From positions 3,286,001-3,350,000 of the forward strand of contig NZ_JACCBD010000001.1 of NCBI RefSeq assembly GCF_013409595.1: a stretch of DNA of 64,000 nucleotides. The letters are read 5' to 3'. The notes under the pieces are model-generated. The model had not been told where the DNA came from and did no database searches. It saw only the letters and a program-made list of their open reading frames with translations. How positions within the stretch are numbered: the stretch's first letter is position 1; the number at the start of each line of letters is the position of its first letter. The position numbers and the translations under genes were made by a program. This DNA is from Leucobacter aridicollis. Lineage in GTDB: Bacteria; Actinomycetota; Actinomycetes; Actinomycetales; Microbacteriaceae. Shown here one piece after another: positions 23,919 through 32,373 of the stretch.

Positions 23919-24956
23919 TTACAGGGGGTTGGGCAGTTCGATGTCGAGTCTCTTTCCGAGCTCTCGGAGATCGTCGACCACGCTTTCGGACAGCGGGACG
24001 GTCATCCCGTTCTCGCGAGCACGTTCCCGCTCAGGATCTCCGGGGGCGAGCACGTCGCCTCCCGGAGCCGATCGCCTGATGGCTCCCAGCAATTCAGAGG
24101 TTCGATTCCGAGCGTGCTCACGGCCCGAGAAGAAGCTGGGGTCGATCGCCAAGATGAGCTGGCCGATGTTCATTCGGGAGGCTGGGTTCGACCAAATGTC
24201 CTCAGTTTCGAACGCAAAGGTTCCGGCCCCCAGGATTGCCGAGAACGCTTCGACTGCTGCGGAGATAGCAGACCCCTTGTGCCCGCCGAACGGCGTCAGC
24301 GCGCCGGCCATCGCAGCCACAGGATCGGTTGTGGGCGAACCATTCGGATCCACCGCCCAACCCGCGGGGATCGACTCGCCTGCGTTGCGCGCCGCGATGA
24401 CTTTCCCGTAGGCACCGGTGCTTGTCGCGAGGTCAGCGACAAGTCTGTCTTCCGCTTCGCCTGGTGCCGCAAGGGTGATCGGGTTCGTGCCAAAGACTTT
24501 GTCTCCCCCTCCAAACGGCGCGACTACCGGGCCGGTGGTGGAGGTGACGATGGCGAGCATCCCTGCATCCACGACCTGATCAGCCCAGAACGATCCGGCT
24601 CCGTAGTGACTGCCGCCCTGTACAGCAACGGCCGCAACACCGTGAGCCGCAGCCAGGTCGATTACGCGTTCCGTCGCCTGCTGCATGGCGACTTGTCCGA
24701 GAGCAGCGTCAGCTTCAAGAAGCGCCGTCGCACCCTGCTCGGAGACCCAACGTATTGCCGGCCGGGTGTTGATTCCGCCCCGCTCAACTGCTGAAACGTA
24801 GAGGGGCAACCGGAGCAGGCCATGCGAGTGCGTTCCTCGGCAATCAGCTTCCACCAGGCTCCGGGCAGTTAGCACCGCGTCGGCGTGAGCGATTCCCACG
24901 GAGCGGAGTGCGCTGGCACCAAACTCGATCATTGCATCGCCATTGAAGCGGAACAT
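23919..24956 (-). CDS. Ldh/MDH type-2 family NAD(P)-dependent dehydrogenase
   Basis: A 345-residue member of the malate/L-lactate dehydrogenase-2 family (not the classical LDH fold). The family signature CRGTHSHGLLRLPLY with its conserved His, the DAALGQVAM loop, VQGGSHYGAGSFW and GGHKGSAIS are present. Members reduce or oxidise 2-keto/2-hydroxy acids such as lactate, sulfolactate, malate or 2,3-diketogulonate. It heads the leftward TRAP operon and is divergent from a GntR gene, with a palindromic site in between. It may oxidise the acid imported by the TRAP system. Confidence 0.87.
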   Translation of the reverse strand: MFRFNGDAMIEFGASALRSVGIAHADAVLTARSLVEADCRGTHSHGLLRLPLYVSAVERGGINTRPAIRWVSEQGATALLEADAALGQVAMQQATERVIDLAAAHGVAAVAVQGGSHYGAGSFWADQVVDAGMLAIVTSTTGPVVAPFGGGDKVFGTNPITLAAPGEAEDRLVADLATSTGAYGKVIAARNAGESIPAGWAVDPNGSPTTDPVAAMAGALTPFGGHKGSAISAAVEAFSAILGAGTFAFETEDIWSNPASRMNIGQLILAIDPSFFSGREHARNRTSELLGAIRRSAPGGDVLAPGDPERERARENGMTVPLSESVVDDLRELGKRLDIELPNPL

Positions 24957-24976
24957 CTCTACCTCACCGTTGAAGA

Positions 24977-25004
24977 AATATAGGATTGAGCGAAATGCTA
25001 TATT
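24977..25004. promoter_or_regulatory. Inverted repeat in the Ldh/GntR divergent region
   Basis: AATATAG (24977-24983) and its complement CTATATT (24998-25004) are separated by 14 bp, with a 21-bp centre-to-centre distance. TATAGGATT (24979-24987) overlaps the left arm and recurs in front of fucD copy 1. This A/T-rich patch likely holds both the Ldh promoter and the operator of the adjacent GntR/FCD regulator. Confidence 0.45.
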
Positions 25005-25116
25005 CTTTTCGCGAATTCGGCAAACCTACCTACTCCGATCCACGGCGTGTCCTTTCGCGCAACGGGTCGATAGTCTGCATTCACGACGACTGAGTTCTGG
25101 AACCAAAGGAGGGGCC

Positions 25117-25854
25117 GTGCTGGAACAAGCGAGCACATCGCCCGAAGAAGCGGCCGGGGCTGCGACAGTGTACGAGCGGATTCGATCGAAGATCTTGCGC
25201 AACGAGATTCCCCCCGACACCAGGCTCAGTATCGATGGCCTGGCCAGGGAGGTTGGCACCTCACCCACGCCGATCCGTGAAGCGCTTCGCCACCTTCAAG
25301 GGGACAACCTCGTCGTGCAAGAACCGGGTCGCGGGTATCGTTCGACTCCCCTGCTGAATCAACGTGAGCTCCGGGAGCTGTTCGAGTTCCGTTTGCTCGT
25401 TGAACCATGGGCGACAAAAGCCGCCGCACAGGATCGCCTGAGCAACCCGACGCTCACACTTGAACGTGAGCTCGACGAACTTACCGAACTCATCGCAGCA
25501 AAGGCGGATGTCAGATATGACCTGATGGATCACGACATCCGGTTTCATGATGCGATCTTTGCCGCCGCTGACAACGAGGTTCTCCACGCTGCCTACTCAC
25601 AGCGCCACTGTCACCTGCACGCGTTCCGAATGTTCCCCAACGACTACAACGGCAGTTACACTGTCGCCGAGCATCGTGCCGTGCTCAACGCGATCAAAGC
25701 CCACGATCAGGAAGCCGCAGAGCAAGCCATGCGGGACCACCTCACGGCGGCATATCTCCGGTTCGAACGCGGCCACAAGTCGACGGACGGTCCACCTCGG
25801 CTTCCAGGGCTTCACCCTGATCGACCGGCGCACCGAGCACGCTTGACGGGCTAA
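25117..25854 (+). CDS. GntR/FCD transcriptional regulator A (paralogue pair)
   Basis: A 245-residue regulator. The start is GTG 25117 (MLEQASTSPEE), preceded by AAAGGAGG 4-5 nt away; an in-frame ATG at 24943 would overlap the divergent Ldh gene and is rejected. The winged helix spans about residues 15-85 (LAREVGTSPTPIREALRHLQGDNLV). The FCD domain carries DHDIRFHDAI, CHLHAFR, AEHRAVLNA and MRDHL, with the Asp/His set for a metal-bound acid ligand. The protein at 26663-27400 has the same length and matches over most of its span. Divergence from the Ldh-TRAP operon suggests it controls that operon. Confidence 0.9.
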   Translation: MLEQASTSPEEAAGAATVYERIRSKILRNEIPPDTRLSIDGLAREVGTSPTPIREALRHLQGDNLVVQEPGRGYRSTPLLNQRELRELFEFRLLVEPWATKAAAQDRLSNPTLTLERELDELTELIAAKADVRYDLMDHDIRFHDAIFAAADNEVLHAAYSQRHCHLHAFRMFPNDYNGSYTVAEHRAVLNAIKAHDQEAAEQAMRDHLTAAYLRFERGHKSTDGPPRLPGLHPDRPAHRARLTG

Positions 25855-25879
25855 AGCCAGCCGCCGGATGTACCTGCGG

Positions 25880-26563
25880 CTACCCCGGCTGCGTCCCGGC
25901 CTCCCGCAGCCAGCTCTCGATCCCCGCGATGTGCGCGGTCATGAGGGCCGCGGCGAGCTCCGAGTCGCCCGAGGCGATGGCGCGCGCGATCTCACGGTGC
26001 TCCGAGATTGTCCGGCCCGTCGCGCCGTCCTGCGTGAGCGCACGCCAGACCCTGGCGCGCACGGTGTGGGCCGCGAGCGACTCCACGAGGCTCGATAGGT
26101 AGCCGTTGCCGACGGCGGCGACGATCGCGCGGTGAAAGTCCGAGTCGTGCTGCACGAGGGCGTCGGCGTCGGTCTCTTCGCTCACGCCCGCGACCTCGCG
26201 CTCGAGCGCCGCGAGCGCGTCGGCATCCATGGCGCGAGCCGCCTGCGCGGCGGCCTGCGGTTCGAGCATGCGCCGCACGGCGAACATCTCCAGCACGGAA
26301 TCATCGCTGTGGAGGTCTGCCGCGAAGTTCATCACCTCGAGCAGCATGCTCGGTTCAAGGCTCGTCACGTACGTCCCGTCGCCACGGCGCACGTCGAGCA
26401 CTCGGATCACCTCGAGGGCCTTCACCGCCTCGCGGAGCGAGTTCCGGGAGGCGCCAAGCAGCTCGCCGAGTTCCTTCTCCGGGGGCAACCTATCGCCCGG
26501 CGCGAGATCCCCGGTCCGGATCATTTCCTTGATGCGAGAAATCACATCGTCAGTGACTGCCAT
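25880..26563 (-). CDS. GntR/FCD transcriptional regulator B
   Basis: A 227-residue FadR-type regulator: winged helix at about 5-75 (PPEKELGELLGASRNSLREAV, wing RRGDGTYV) and an FCD domain with HDSDFHRAIV, SEHREIARAI and MTAHI. It belongs to a different branch from the two GntR genes around it. It is convergent with one (26-bp gap) and divergent from the other (99-bp gap). Its targets are not evident; the 26564-26662 gap would be the place for autoregulation. Confidence 0.88.
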   Translation of the reverse strand: MAVTDDVISRIKEMIRTGDLAPGDRLPPEKELGELLGASRNSLREAVKALEVIRVLDVRRGDGTYVTSLEPSMLLEVMNFAADLHSDDSVLEMFAVRRMLEPQAAAQAARAMDADALAALEREVAGVSEETDADALVQHDSDFHRAIVAAVGNGYLSSLVESLAAHTVRARVWRALTQDGATGRTISEHREIARAIASGDSELAAALMTAHIAGIESWLREAGTQPG

Positions 26564-26662
26564 GCTCCGATCCTAGAGGAGGCCGCACACCGCGAAACCC
26601 CGTTACGCTTGAGTGCACGGGCACCAGCACGAGAGGCCCGCCGACTCCCGAGGGGATCATCC

Positions 26663-27400
26663 ATGGCTTCGAACCCGGATCACTCACAGGCCGACCCGCA
26701 CGCGTCCGCGTCGGTGTACGAGCTGATCCGGTCGCGCGTGCTGCGGGAGGAGATCCCGCCCAACGCGCGGATCAACATCGATGCGCTCGCCCGCGAGCTC
26801 GAGGTCTCATCGACCCCGGTGCGCGAGGCGCTCCGGCAACTGCAGGGCGACAACCTCGTCGTGCAGGAGCCGGGCCGCGGCTACCGCACGACGCCGATCC
26901 TCAACGCCGCACAGCTGCGCGAGCTATTCGAGTTCAGGCTGCTCGTCGAGCCGTGGGCCGCGAAGATCGCGGCGATGGATCGGCTGCAGAACCCGGGGTA
27001 CATCCTCGAGCGTGAGATCGCGGACATCACCGAGCTCATCGGCCGCCAGTCCGACATTCGCTACGAGCTCATGGACCACGACATCCGATTCCACGACGCG
27101 ATCCTGCGCAGCACGTCAAACGAGGTCGTGCGCACCGCGTACGCGCAGACCCACTGCCATCTCCACGCGTTCCGGCTGCACCCGGGCGAGCGCACCGGCG
27201 AGTTCACCGTCGCGGAGCACCGCGTCATCCATGCGGCCATCCGCGGTCATGAGCCGGAGGCCGCGGAGCAGGCGATGCGCGACCACCTCACCGCCGCATA
27301 CCTGAGGTTCGAGGTCGCCCACGGGGTGAACTCGGGGGCACCGTACCTTCCCGGAACCCACGAGGATCGGCCCGCGGCGACAACCTCGCTCTCCCTCTGA
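26663..27400 (+). CDS. GntR/FCD transcriptional regulator C (paralogue of A)
   Basis: A 245-residue regulator starting at ATG 26663 (MASNPDHSQAD), with GAGGGG about 7 nt upstream; longer readings to 26132 are antisense to regulator B. The DNA-binding part (LARELEVSSTPVREALRQLQ) and FCD motifs (DHDIRFHDAI, CHLHAFR, AEHRVIHAA, MRDHL) are near-copies of those at 25117-25854. It uses GC-richer codons than paralogue A. It is convergent with the fucoside operon that ends at 27414, so it probably acts in trans. Confidence 0.9.
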   Translation: MASNPDHSQADPHASASVYELIRSRVLREEIPPNARINIDALARELEVSSTPVREALRQLQGDNLVVQEPGRGYRTTPILNAAQLRELFEFRLLVEPWAAKIAAMDRLQNPGYILEREIADITELIGRQSDIRYELMDHDIRFHDAILRSTSNEVVRTAYAQTHCHLHAFRLHPGERTGEFTVAEHRVIHAAIRGHEPEAAEQAMRDHLTAAYLRFEVAHGVNSGAPYLPGTHEDRPAATTSLSL

Positions 27401-27413
27401 CGGGGCGAACTCG

Positions 27414-27737
27414 CTATTCGTGGTGGAAGACCTCGGGCAGGTCGGTCCACCAGTCGCCCTCGGCGCGCTCGGGCAGGGGCCGCTGTAGCGGCTGCTGGAC
27501 AGCCCACCACCGCTGCGTCTCGGGGTCGGCCGCCATCCTCGCCATGTCGGCCTCGTAGTCGTCGCCGACGTACTCGAAGTATGAGAACAGCAGCTCGCCG
27601 TGGCGGAAAATCGAGTAGTTCTGAATGTTGCTCGCGGTGATTCGCTCGAGCACCGTCGGCCAGACGTCCGCGTGATAACGCTCGTACGCCTCGCGGTGCT
27701 CCGCGGGCAACCCGATGACCTGCGCGACGCGCTTCAT
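27414..27737 (-). CDS. L-rhamnose mutarotase family protein, second copy
   Basis: A 107-residue DUF718 protein (VIGLPAEHREAYERYHADVWP, NYSIFRHGE, WWAVQQPLQRPLP). It resembles the family member at 12794 only moderately, so the two are not recent duplicates. Its ATG overlaps the cutC stop by 4 bp. It closes the fucoside operon that begins at 35487. A mutarotase for the fucose released by the fucosidase is the likely role. Confidence 0.86.
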   Translation of the reverse strand: MKRVAQVIGLPAEHREAYERYHADVWPTVLERITASNIQNYSIFRHGELLFSYFEYVGDDYEADMARMAADPETQRWWAVQQPLQRPLPERAEGDWWTDLPEVFHHE

Positions 27738-28456
27738 CGGGCGGCCCCGGCAAGCGCCGCTGCGGCGGCGGCGACAATGCCTGCGTCGGTGACGTCGTAT
27801 TCGGGCGCCCCGCCGCCTGGGCCGCTCGGGGCCGTGCTCGTCGACGGCCGCTTGGCCGAGAGGTGGATCGCGGCGACCCCCGCGGCCACGAGCGTCGGGA
27901 TCGCCTCGACTGTCACCCCGCCGCCGGCCATGATGTCAAGCCTGCCCGCCGCGGCCTCGACGAGGCGCGCGAGGGTCTCGGCGCCGTCGAGGCTGCGCAC
28001 CGCGCCGCCGGAGGTGAGGATCCGTGTAACGCCCGCCTCGACGAGCGACTCGAGCACGGTCTCCGGCTGTTCGAGCGTATCGATCGCCCGGTGGAAGACG
28101 AGATCGGCGTCGCCCGCGGCCTCGCGCCAGCGCCGCAGCGCCTCGGTGTCGACGAGTCCCGTCTCGGTGAGCGCGCCGACGACCACGCCGCCCGCTCCGC
28201 GCGCCGCCGCAGCCGCGATGTCGCGGCTCACGAGCTCGACTTCGTCAGCGTCGTAGACAAACCCGCCGGGGCGGGGGCGCACGAGTACGGCGATCCGCTC
28301 GCCCCCGACGGCGTCGGCAACCTGCTCGATCGTGCCGATCGACGGGGTGAGTCCGCCGACGCCGAGCGCCTGGCAGAGTTCCAGCCGGTCCGCGCCGGCG
28401 CCGATCGCGGTGCGCGCGCCGGCAACGTCCTGGACGGCGATTTCGAGGAGAGTCAT
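27734..28456 (-). CDS. cutC: CutC family TIM-barrel protein
   Basis: A 240-residue CutC-family protein. The start is ATG 28456 (MTLLEIAVQD); the longer reading to 28939 lies over the fucosidase gene. Recognisable segments are GADRLELCQALGVGGLTPS, VLVRPRPGGFVY, FHRAID and ILTSGGA. The family is named for copper homeostasis in E. coli, but nothing nearby concerns copper. Here it is coupled to a mutarotase (4-bp overlap) and follows a fucosidase by 10 bp, so a sugar-related role is more likely than metal handling. Confidence 0.88.
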   Translation of the reverse strand: MTLLEIAVQDVAGARTAIGAGADRLELCQALGVGGLTPSIGTIEQVADAVGGERIAVLVRPRPGGFVYDADEVELVSRDIAAAAARGAGGVVVGALTETGLVDTEALRRWREAAGDADLVFHRAIDTLEQPETVLESLVEAGVTRILTSGGAVRSLDGAETLARLVEAAAGRLDIMAGGGVTVEAIPTLVAAGVAAIHLSAKRPSTSTAPSGPGGGAPEYDVTDAGIVAAAAAALAGAAR

Positions 28457-28466
28457 ACAGTGATCC

Positions 28467-29813
28467 TTACACGCTGACGGTGAGCATCGCGACGGGTTCG
28501 GCGCGCAGGCCGGCAGGGATCGACACCCGCACGACGCCGTCGCTTCCGGTCGTCTGCTCCGCGGCGCTGCCGTCCGCCCAGGCGGCGGCGCGGCCCGCCA
28601 GCTCGGCTGGCAGCTCGGCCTCGCCTGCGGCGGGCTCCATGACGTGCACGTGCACCGCACCAGCCGACGCCGTGTAGCGGCGCGAGACGCCGACGCGCTC
28701 CTCAGCGCGAATCCACGGCCGCGTGCCGTAGATGCCCTCGCCGTTGACCTGCAGCCAGGCCCCCATCTCGCGCATCGCCTGCAGCTGCAGCGCCGGGATC
28801 TCGCCGGCCGCGGTCGGTCCGACGTTGATGAGCAGGTTGCCGTTCTTCGAGACGACGTCGACGAGGTGGCGAACGAGCTGCGTGCCGGAAAGCGAGTGCT
28901 TCTCACTCTCGTCCTGGTTGAACCCGAACGAGAACCCAAGGCCGCGGGTCGACTCCCACGGCTGCTGCTGAATCTCTTCGACGTTCGTGTACTCGCGCGT
29001 CAGATAGCCGTTGTACGGCACGCCCCAGCGGTCGTTGACGACCCCGTCGGGAACGGCGTCGAAGTACCTGCCGAGCAGCGACGCCACGCCGTAGTCTTCG
29101 TGCCCTTTGCCGCCGTCGGGCCAGTCAATGTCGTTCCAGAGCACGTCGGGCGAGAACCGCTCGATGAGCTCGTCGACCTGCTCGGCCGAGTAGCGCGAGA
29201 ACGCTGGATCGTTGCGGCGGAACCGGAACAGGTCGGTGTCGGACTCGATCGGCGGGAAATCGCTGACGTGCCAGTCGAGGGCACCCGAGAAGTACACCCC
29301 GAAGCGCGCGTTCGCCCGCCGGGTGGCGTCGTGCAGCTCGCCGATGAGGTTGCGCTTCGGGCCGCGGGCGACCGAGTTGAACCCGGTCGTCTCGGTGTCC
29401 CAGAGGCAGAACCCCTCGTGGTGCTTCGTGACGGGGACGATGTACTTGGCGCCGGCGCCGAGCAGCTCGCCCACGAACTTCTCGGCATCGAACGCGCCCG
29501 CGTCCCACCTGTCCGCGAGGTCCTCGTAGCTCACGCCGGGCCCGTAGACCTCCTGGTGGCGCTCCCACGTCGGGCTCCCCGCGATGCGCACGGTGTTGCC
29601 GTACCACTCCGCGTACTGGTGCCAGGCGTAGGCGTCCTCCGTCGGCACAAACCGTTCGCCGTGTTCGACGGCCCAGGCGGGCACAGAGTACAGGCCCCAG
29701 TGAATGAAGAAACCCAGCTTCGCGTCGCGGTACCACTCGGGCACCCCGTTCGTCGGATAGACGGGCGCGTTGTCACCGAAGTCCGGGCCAACCCGCGACT
29801 CAAAATTCATCAT
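28467..29813 (-). CDS. Alpha-L-fucosidase (GH29), first
   Basis: A 448-residue GH29 glycosidase. The N-terminal WYRDAKLGFFIHWGLYSVPAW, the VTKHHEGFCLWDT His pair and the nucleophile region LWNDIDWPDGG (Asp) are present; NVEEIQQQPWESTRG and LINVGPTAAGEIP follow, then a small C-terminal beta domain. There is no signal peptide, so it is cytoplasmic and acts on imported fucosides. It lies 14 bp after the M81 gene. The ATG ATG start at 29813/29810 is preceded by GGAGCAC. Confidence 0.92.
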   Translation of the reverse strand: MMNFESRVGPDFGDNAPVYPTNGVPEWYRDAKLGFFIHWGLYSVPAWAVEHGERFVPTEDAYAWHQYAEWYGNTVRIAGSPTWERHQEVYGPGVSYEDLADRWDAGAFDAEKFVGELLGAGAKYIVPVTKHHEGFCLWDTETTGFNSVARGPKRNLIGELHDATRRANARFGVYFSGALDWHVSDFPPIESDTDLFRFRRNDPAFSRYSAEQVDELIERFSPDVLWNDIDWPDGGKGHEDYGVASLLGRYFDAVPDGVVNDRWGVPYNGYLTREYTNVEEIQQQPWESTRGLGFSFGFNQDESEKHSLSGTQLVRHLVDVVSKNGNLLINVGPTAAGEIPALQLQAMREMGAWLQVNGEGIYGTRPWIRAEERVGVSRRYTASAGAVHVHVMEPAAGEAELPAELAGRAAAWADGSAAEQTTGSDGVVRVSIPAGLRAEPVAMLTVSV

Positions 29814-29827
29814 GAGAGGAGTGCTCC

Positions 29828-31393
29828 TTAGTCGTCTTCACCACGGCGGCCGACGACCGCCGTGAGCGCGGGCGTGCCGCTGGAATCGAACGGGTAGACC
29901 CCCGGCGCAAGCCGGTGGTGGCCGAGCCGCAGCAGATCCTGATCGACGCCGCCCGGGGTGAGCGCGAGCGTCCAGCCGCGCTGCAGTTCGTAGAGTTCTG
30001 GCTCGAGGTACCCGATCTTCACGACGACGATGTCCGCGGTCTCCGGGTCGAGCCCGAGCATTCGGAAGTCGTCGAGGTGGTGGAAGGGCTTGCGCCGTTC
30101 GGTGACGATCGCGTGGATCCCGCCGACGGCGATGACCGCCTGCGTGCCAGCGTCGGGGTCGCCCTCGGTGAGCGAGAACACGGTGCCGGCGAGTTCGACC
30201 GGGCCGCTTGGGCCCGCGTCGACGCGCGCGCCAGCGGTCAGGCGCACCTCGGCGCCCACCCCTGCCGCCACCGCCGCGGCGACCGCGTCGGCGTCGAAGA
30301 TCGATGCGACGAGCGTCGTGAGGTCCCCGCGGGTGAGCTCGTCGCGCTGCAGGAGCTCGGTGAGCGTCCAGGTCACGTCGCCCGCGCCGCCAGCCGTCGG
30401 GTTGTCGCCCGAGTCGGAGATGAGAAACGGGCGTGCCGCGTCGGGGGCGAGGGCGTTCTCGAGTGCGCCGTCGAGCGATGCGGTCTCCGCGACGAAGACG
30501 AAGTCCTCGCGCGCGTCCCAGTACATCCGCGCGACCCGCTCCGCCTCGCGGGCGATGAGCTCGCGGTCGTCGCCTGTCACCACGACGTACGCCTGGCAGC
30601 GCGGCTCATCGGCCCACGCGTAGCCCACCCAGACGGCGGCGTCGACGACACCTGCCAGCGCCTCGATCTTCGGCAGTTCGGCATAGATGCTGCGCGCGGG
30701 CTCGAGGCGGGTGCTCGTCTTCTCGCCCGGAAGCAGCACGGGCACCGGCACCCACGCCTTCAGGGGGCGCCGCGCGAGCGGGTCGGTGCCGTGTTCGCCG
30801 CGGAGGCGCGACAGCAGGGCGTGCACGGCGCGCTCCTTCGTGTTCAGCCAGTCCTCGTGCGGGGCCATGCGGTAGCAGGTGAGCAGGTCGACGGCGTCGC
30901 GGAGCGTCTCAGAGACGTTGCCGTGCAGGTCCATCGACGTCGTCACGAGGGTGTCGGGGCCGAGCGCCTCGCGCACCGCGGTCGCGAGGTCGCCCTCGGC
31001 GTCGGCCATGCCCTGCACGCTCATCGCGCCGTGGATGTCGAAGAAGAAGCCGTCGAACGGCCCTTCGGCGCGGATCGCGTCGAGGATCGCCTGCTTCATG
31101 CGCGCGTATGTCGCGGGGGTAACGGCGCCGCCCGGCAGCGAGCGGCCGTGGTAGAGCGGCACCCACTCGGCGGCGTCGCCGAGCTCGCGGCCCTCGTCGA
31201 GGAACGGGTAGTAGCCGCGCAGGTCTGCGCCGGTCCGGATCGTGAACGCCTCGTCGCCCGAGACGTGCGGGGAGAAGGTGCTCGATTCGATCGAGATGCC
31301 CGCGATCCCGATCCGGGGACGGGCGAGCCCGCCCGGAGCGAGTTCCGGCAGCGGGCCCATCCAGATCTCGTGTGCTTCCAGCTCGTTCGTCAC
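29828..31393 (-). CDS. M81 family metallopeptidase (MlrC-like)
   Basis: A 521-residue protein of the M81/MlrC family. The N-terminal domain has RIGIAGISIESSTFSPH, FFFDIHGAMSVQGMADAEGD and TTSMDLHGNVS, which supply the Asp/His zinc ligands; the C-terminal domain shows LISDSGDNPTAGGAGD. The founder degrades linearised microcystin, but most members sit in sugar or amino-sugar operons with unknown substrates. It overlaps the ROK kinase gene by 4 bp (ATGA). No signal peptide. A role in cleaving an amide or peptide part of a fucosylated glycoconjugate is conceivable but unproven. Confidence 0.88.
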   Translation of the reverse strand: MTNELEAHEIWMGPLPELAPGGLARPRIGIAGISIESSTFSPHVSGDEAFTIRTGADLRGYYPFLDEGRELGDAAEWVPLYHGRSLPGGAVTPATYARMKQAILDAIRAEGPFDGFFFDIHGAMSVQGMADAEGDLATAVREALGPDTLVTTSMDLHGNVSETLRDAVDLLTCYRMAPHEDWLNTKERAVHALLSRLRGEHGTDPLARRPLKAWVPVPVLLPGEKTSTRLEPARSIYAELPKIEALAGVVDAAVWVGYAWADEPRCQAYVVVTGDDRELIAREAERVARMYWDAREDFVFVAETASLDGALENALAPDAARPFLISDSGDNPTAGGAGDVTWTLTELLQRDELTRGDLTTLVASIFDADAVAAAVAAGVGAEVRLTAGARVDAGPSGPVELAGTVFSLTEGDPDAGTQAVIAVGGIHAIVTERRKPFHHLDDFRMLGLDPETADIVVVKIGYLEPELYELQRGWTLALTPGGVDQDLLRLGHHRLAPGVYPFDSSGTPALTAVVGRRGEDD

Positions 31394-32373
31394 CGTGCGG
31401 CTCCTTCGCGTGTCTGCGTGTTCGACTGTGTCTGGGCGAGTGTCGCCCTGAGAAGTTTCTGCGCTGAGGCTGCAGCGCCGAGCGCGACGGCGTCGCCGCC
31501 GCGCTTCGCGCGCTGGATCCTGAGCGGGGTTCCGGTGATGGGCGCCGCGGTCCGCAGCGTCTCATCCATCGCCGGCGAGAGCAGGTCCCACGCGTGCGAG
31601 ACCCCGCCGCCGACAATCACCTCGGCGACGTCGAGGAGGGTCGACATCGACGCGCAGGCGAGCGCGACTGCCCGCCCCGCGTTCGCGAACACGGCGCGAG
31701 CGTCGGCGTCGCCCGCGCGCGCCAGATCCGCAATCTCCTTCGCCGTCAGCCCGGACGCTCCCGTGCGCTCCGCGTACCGCAGCCCGATAGAGGTCCCCGA
31801 CGCGAGCGTCTCAAGGTGGCCGGTCTGCTTGCATGTGCAGACGAGATCGCTGTAGCCCGGGGTGTGGCCGATCTCGCCGGCGCCGCCGCGGGCACCGCGG
31901 CGGAGCGTGCCGTCGAGGATGAGCGCGCCGCCGACGCCAGTGCCGAGCATGACGCCGAACGCGTCGGGCTCAGCGTGCGCGTCGAACGCGACCTCGCCGA
32001 GCAGGAACGCGTTAACGTCGTTCTCGATCGCGATCGGAACTCCGAGGAGCTCCTCGAGGCGCGTGCGCAGCGGGAACCCGACCCAGTCCACGAAGGTCGA
32101 TGACGCCGCGGTGACCACCCCGGTATCGTAGTCGAAGACCCCGGCCGCGCCGACACCGGCAGCGCCGAGCGTTCCGCCGCTCTCGCCGAGCAGGTCGGCG
32201 GTGAGGCGGGCGGCGGTCGTCGCCATCGCCTCGCCGCCCTCCTTTGCCGGCGCGACCGCCGAGCCGCGGGCGAGGATCTCGCCCGCGGCGTCGACGAGGA
32301 CGACGGCGATCTTGGTGCCGCCGATGTCGATTCCCGCGAAGACGCCCGTGTGAGTGTCTGCTGTGTGCGTCAT
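31390..32373 (-). CDS. ROK family sugar kinase
   Basis: A 327-residue ROK kinase. The ATP loop GIDIGGTKIAVVLVD, the catalytic Asp in IENDVNAFLLGE and LGTGVGGALILDG are intact. The zinc motif reads CTCKQTGHLE, with His in place of the last Cys of the usual CxCGxxGC. No HTH is present, so it is an enzyme rather than a repressor. The start is ATG 32373, overlapping the permease stop by 4 bp; a longer open frame to 33042 runs antisense to the permease reading and is ignored. It probably phosphorylates a hexose freed from the imported glycan (glucose- or GlcNAc-like). Confidence 0.88.
   Translation of the reverse strand: MTHTADTHTGVFAGIDIGGTKIAVVLVDAAGEILARGSAVAPAKEGGEAMATTAARLTADLLGESGGTLGAAGVGAAGVFDYDTGVVTAASSTFVDWVGFPLRTRLEELLGVPIAIENDVNAFLLGEVAFDAHAEPDAFGVMLGTGVGGALILDGTLRRGARGGAGEIGHTPGYSDLVCTCKQTGHLETLASGTSIGLRYAERTGASGLTAKEIADLARAGDADARAVFANAGRAVALACASMSTLLDVAEVIVGGGVSHAWDLLSPAMDETLRTAAPITGTPLRIQRAKRGGDAVALGAAASAQKLLRATLAQTQSNTQTREGAAR

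Noticed and set aside
24943..25116. Longer start for GntR regulator A
   Set aside because: It would overlap the divergent Ldh gene and its promoter; GTG 25117 has a near-perfect ribosome site and aligns with the paralogue start.
29915..31855. 646-codon open frame on the plus strand
   Set aside because: Antisense to the M81 peptidase and ROK kinase genes; no recognisable domain.
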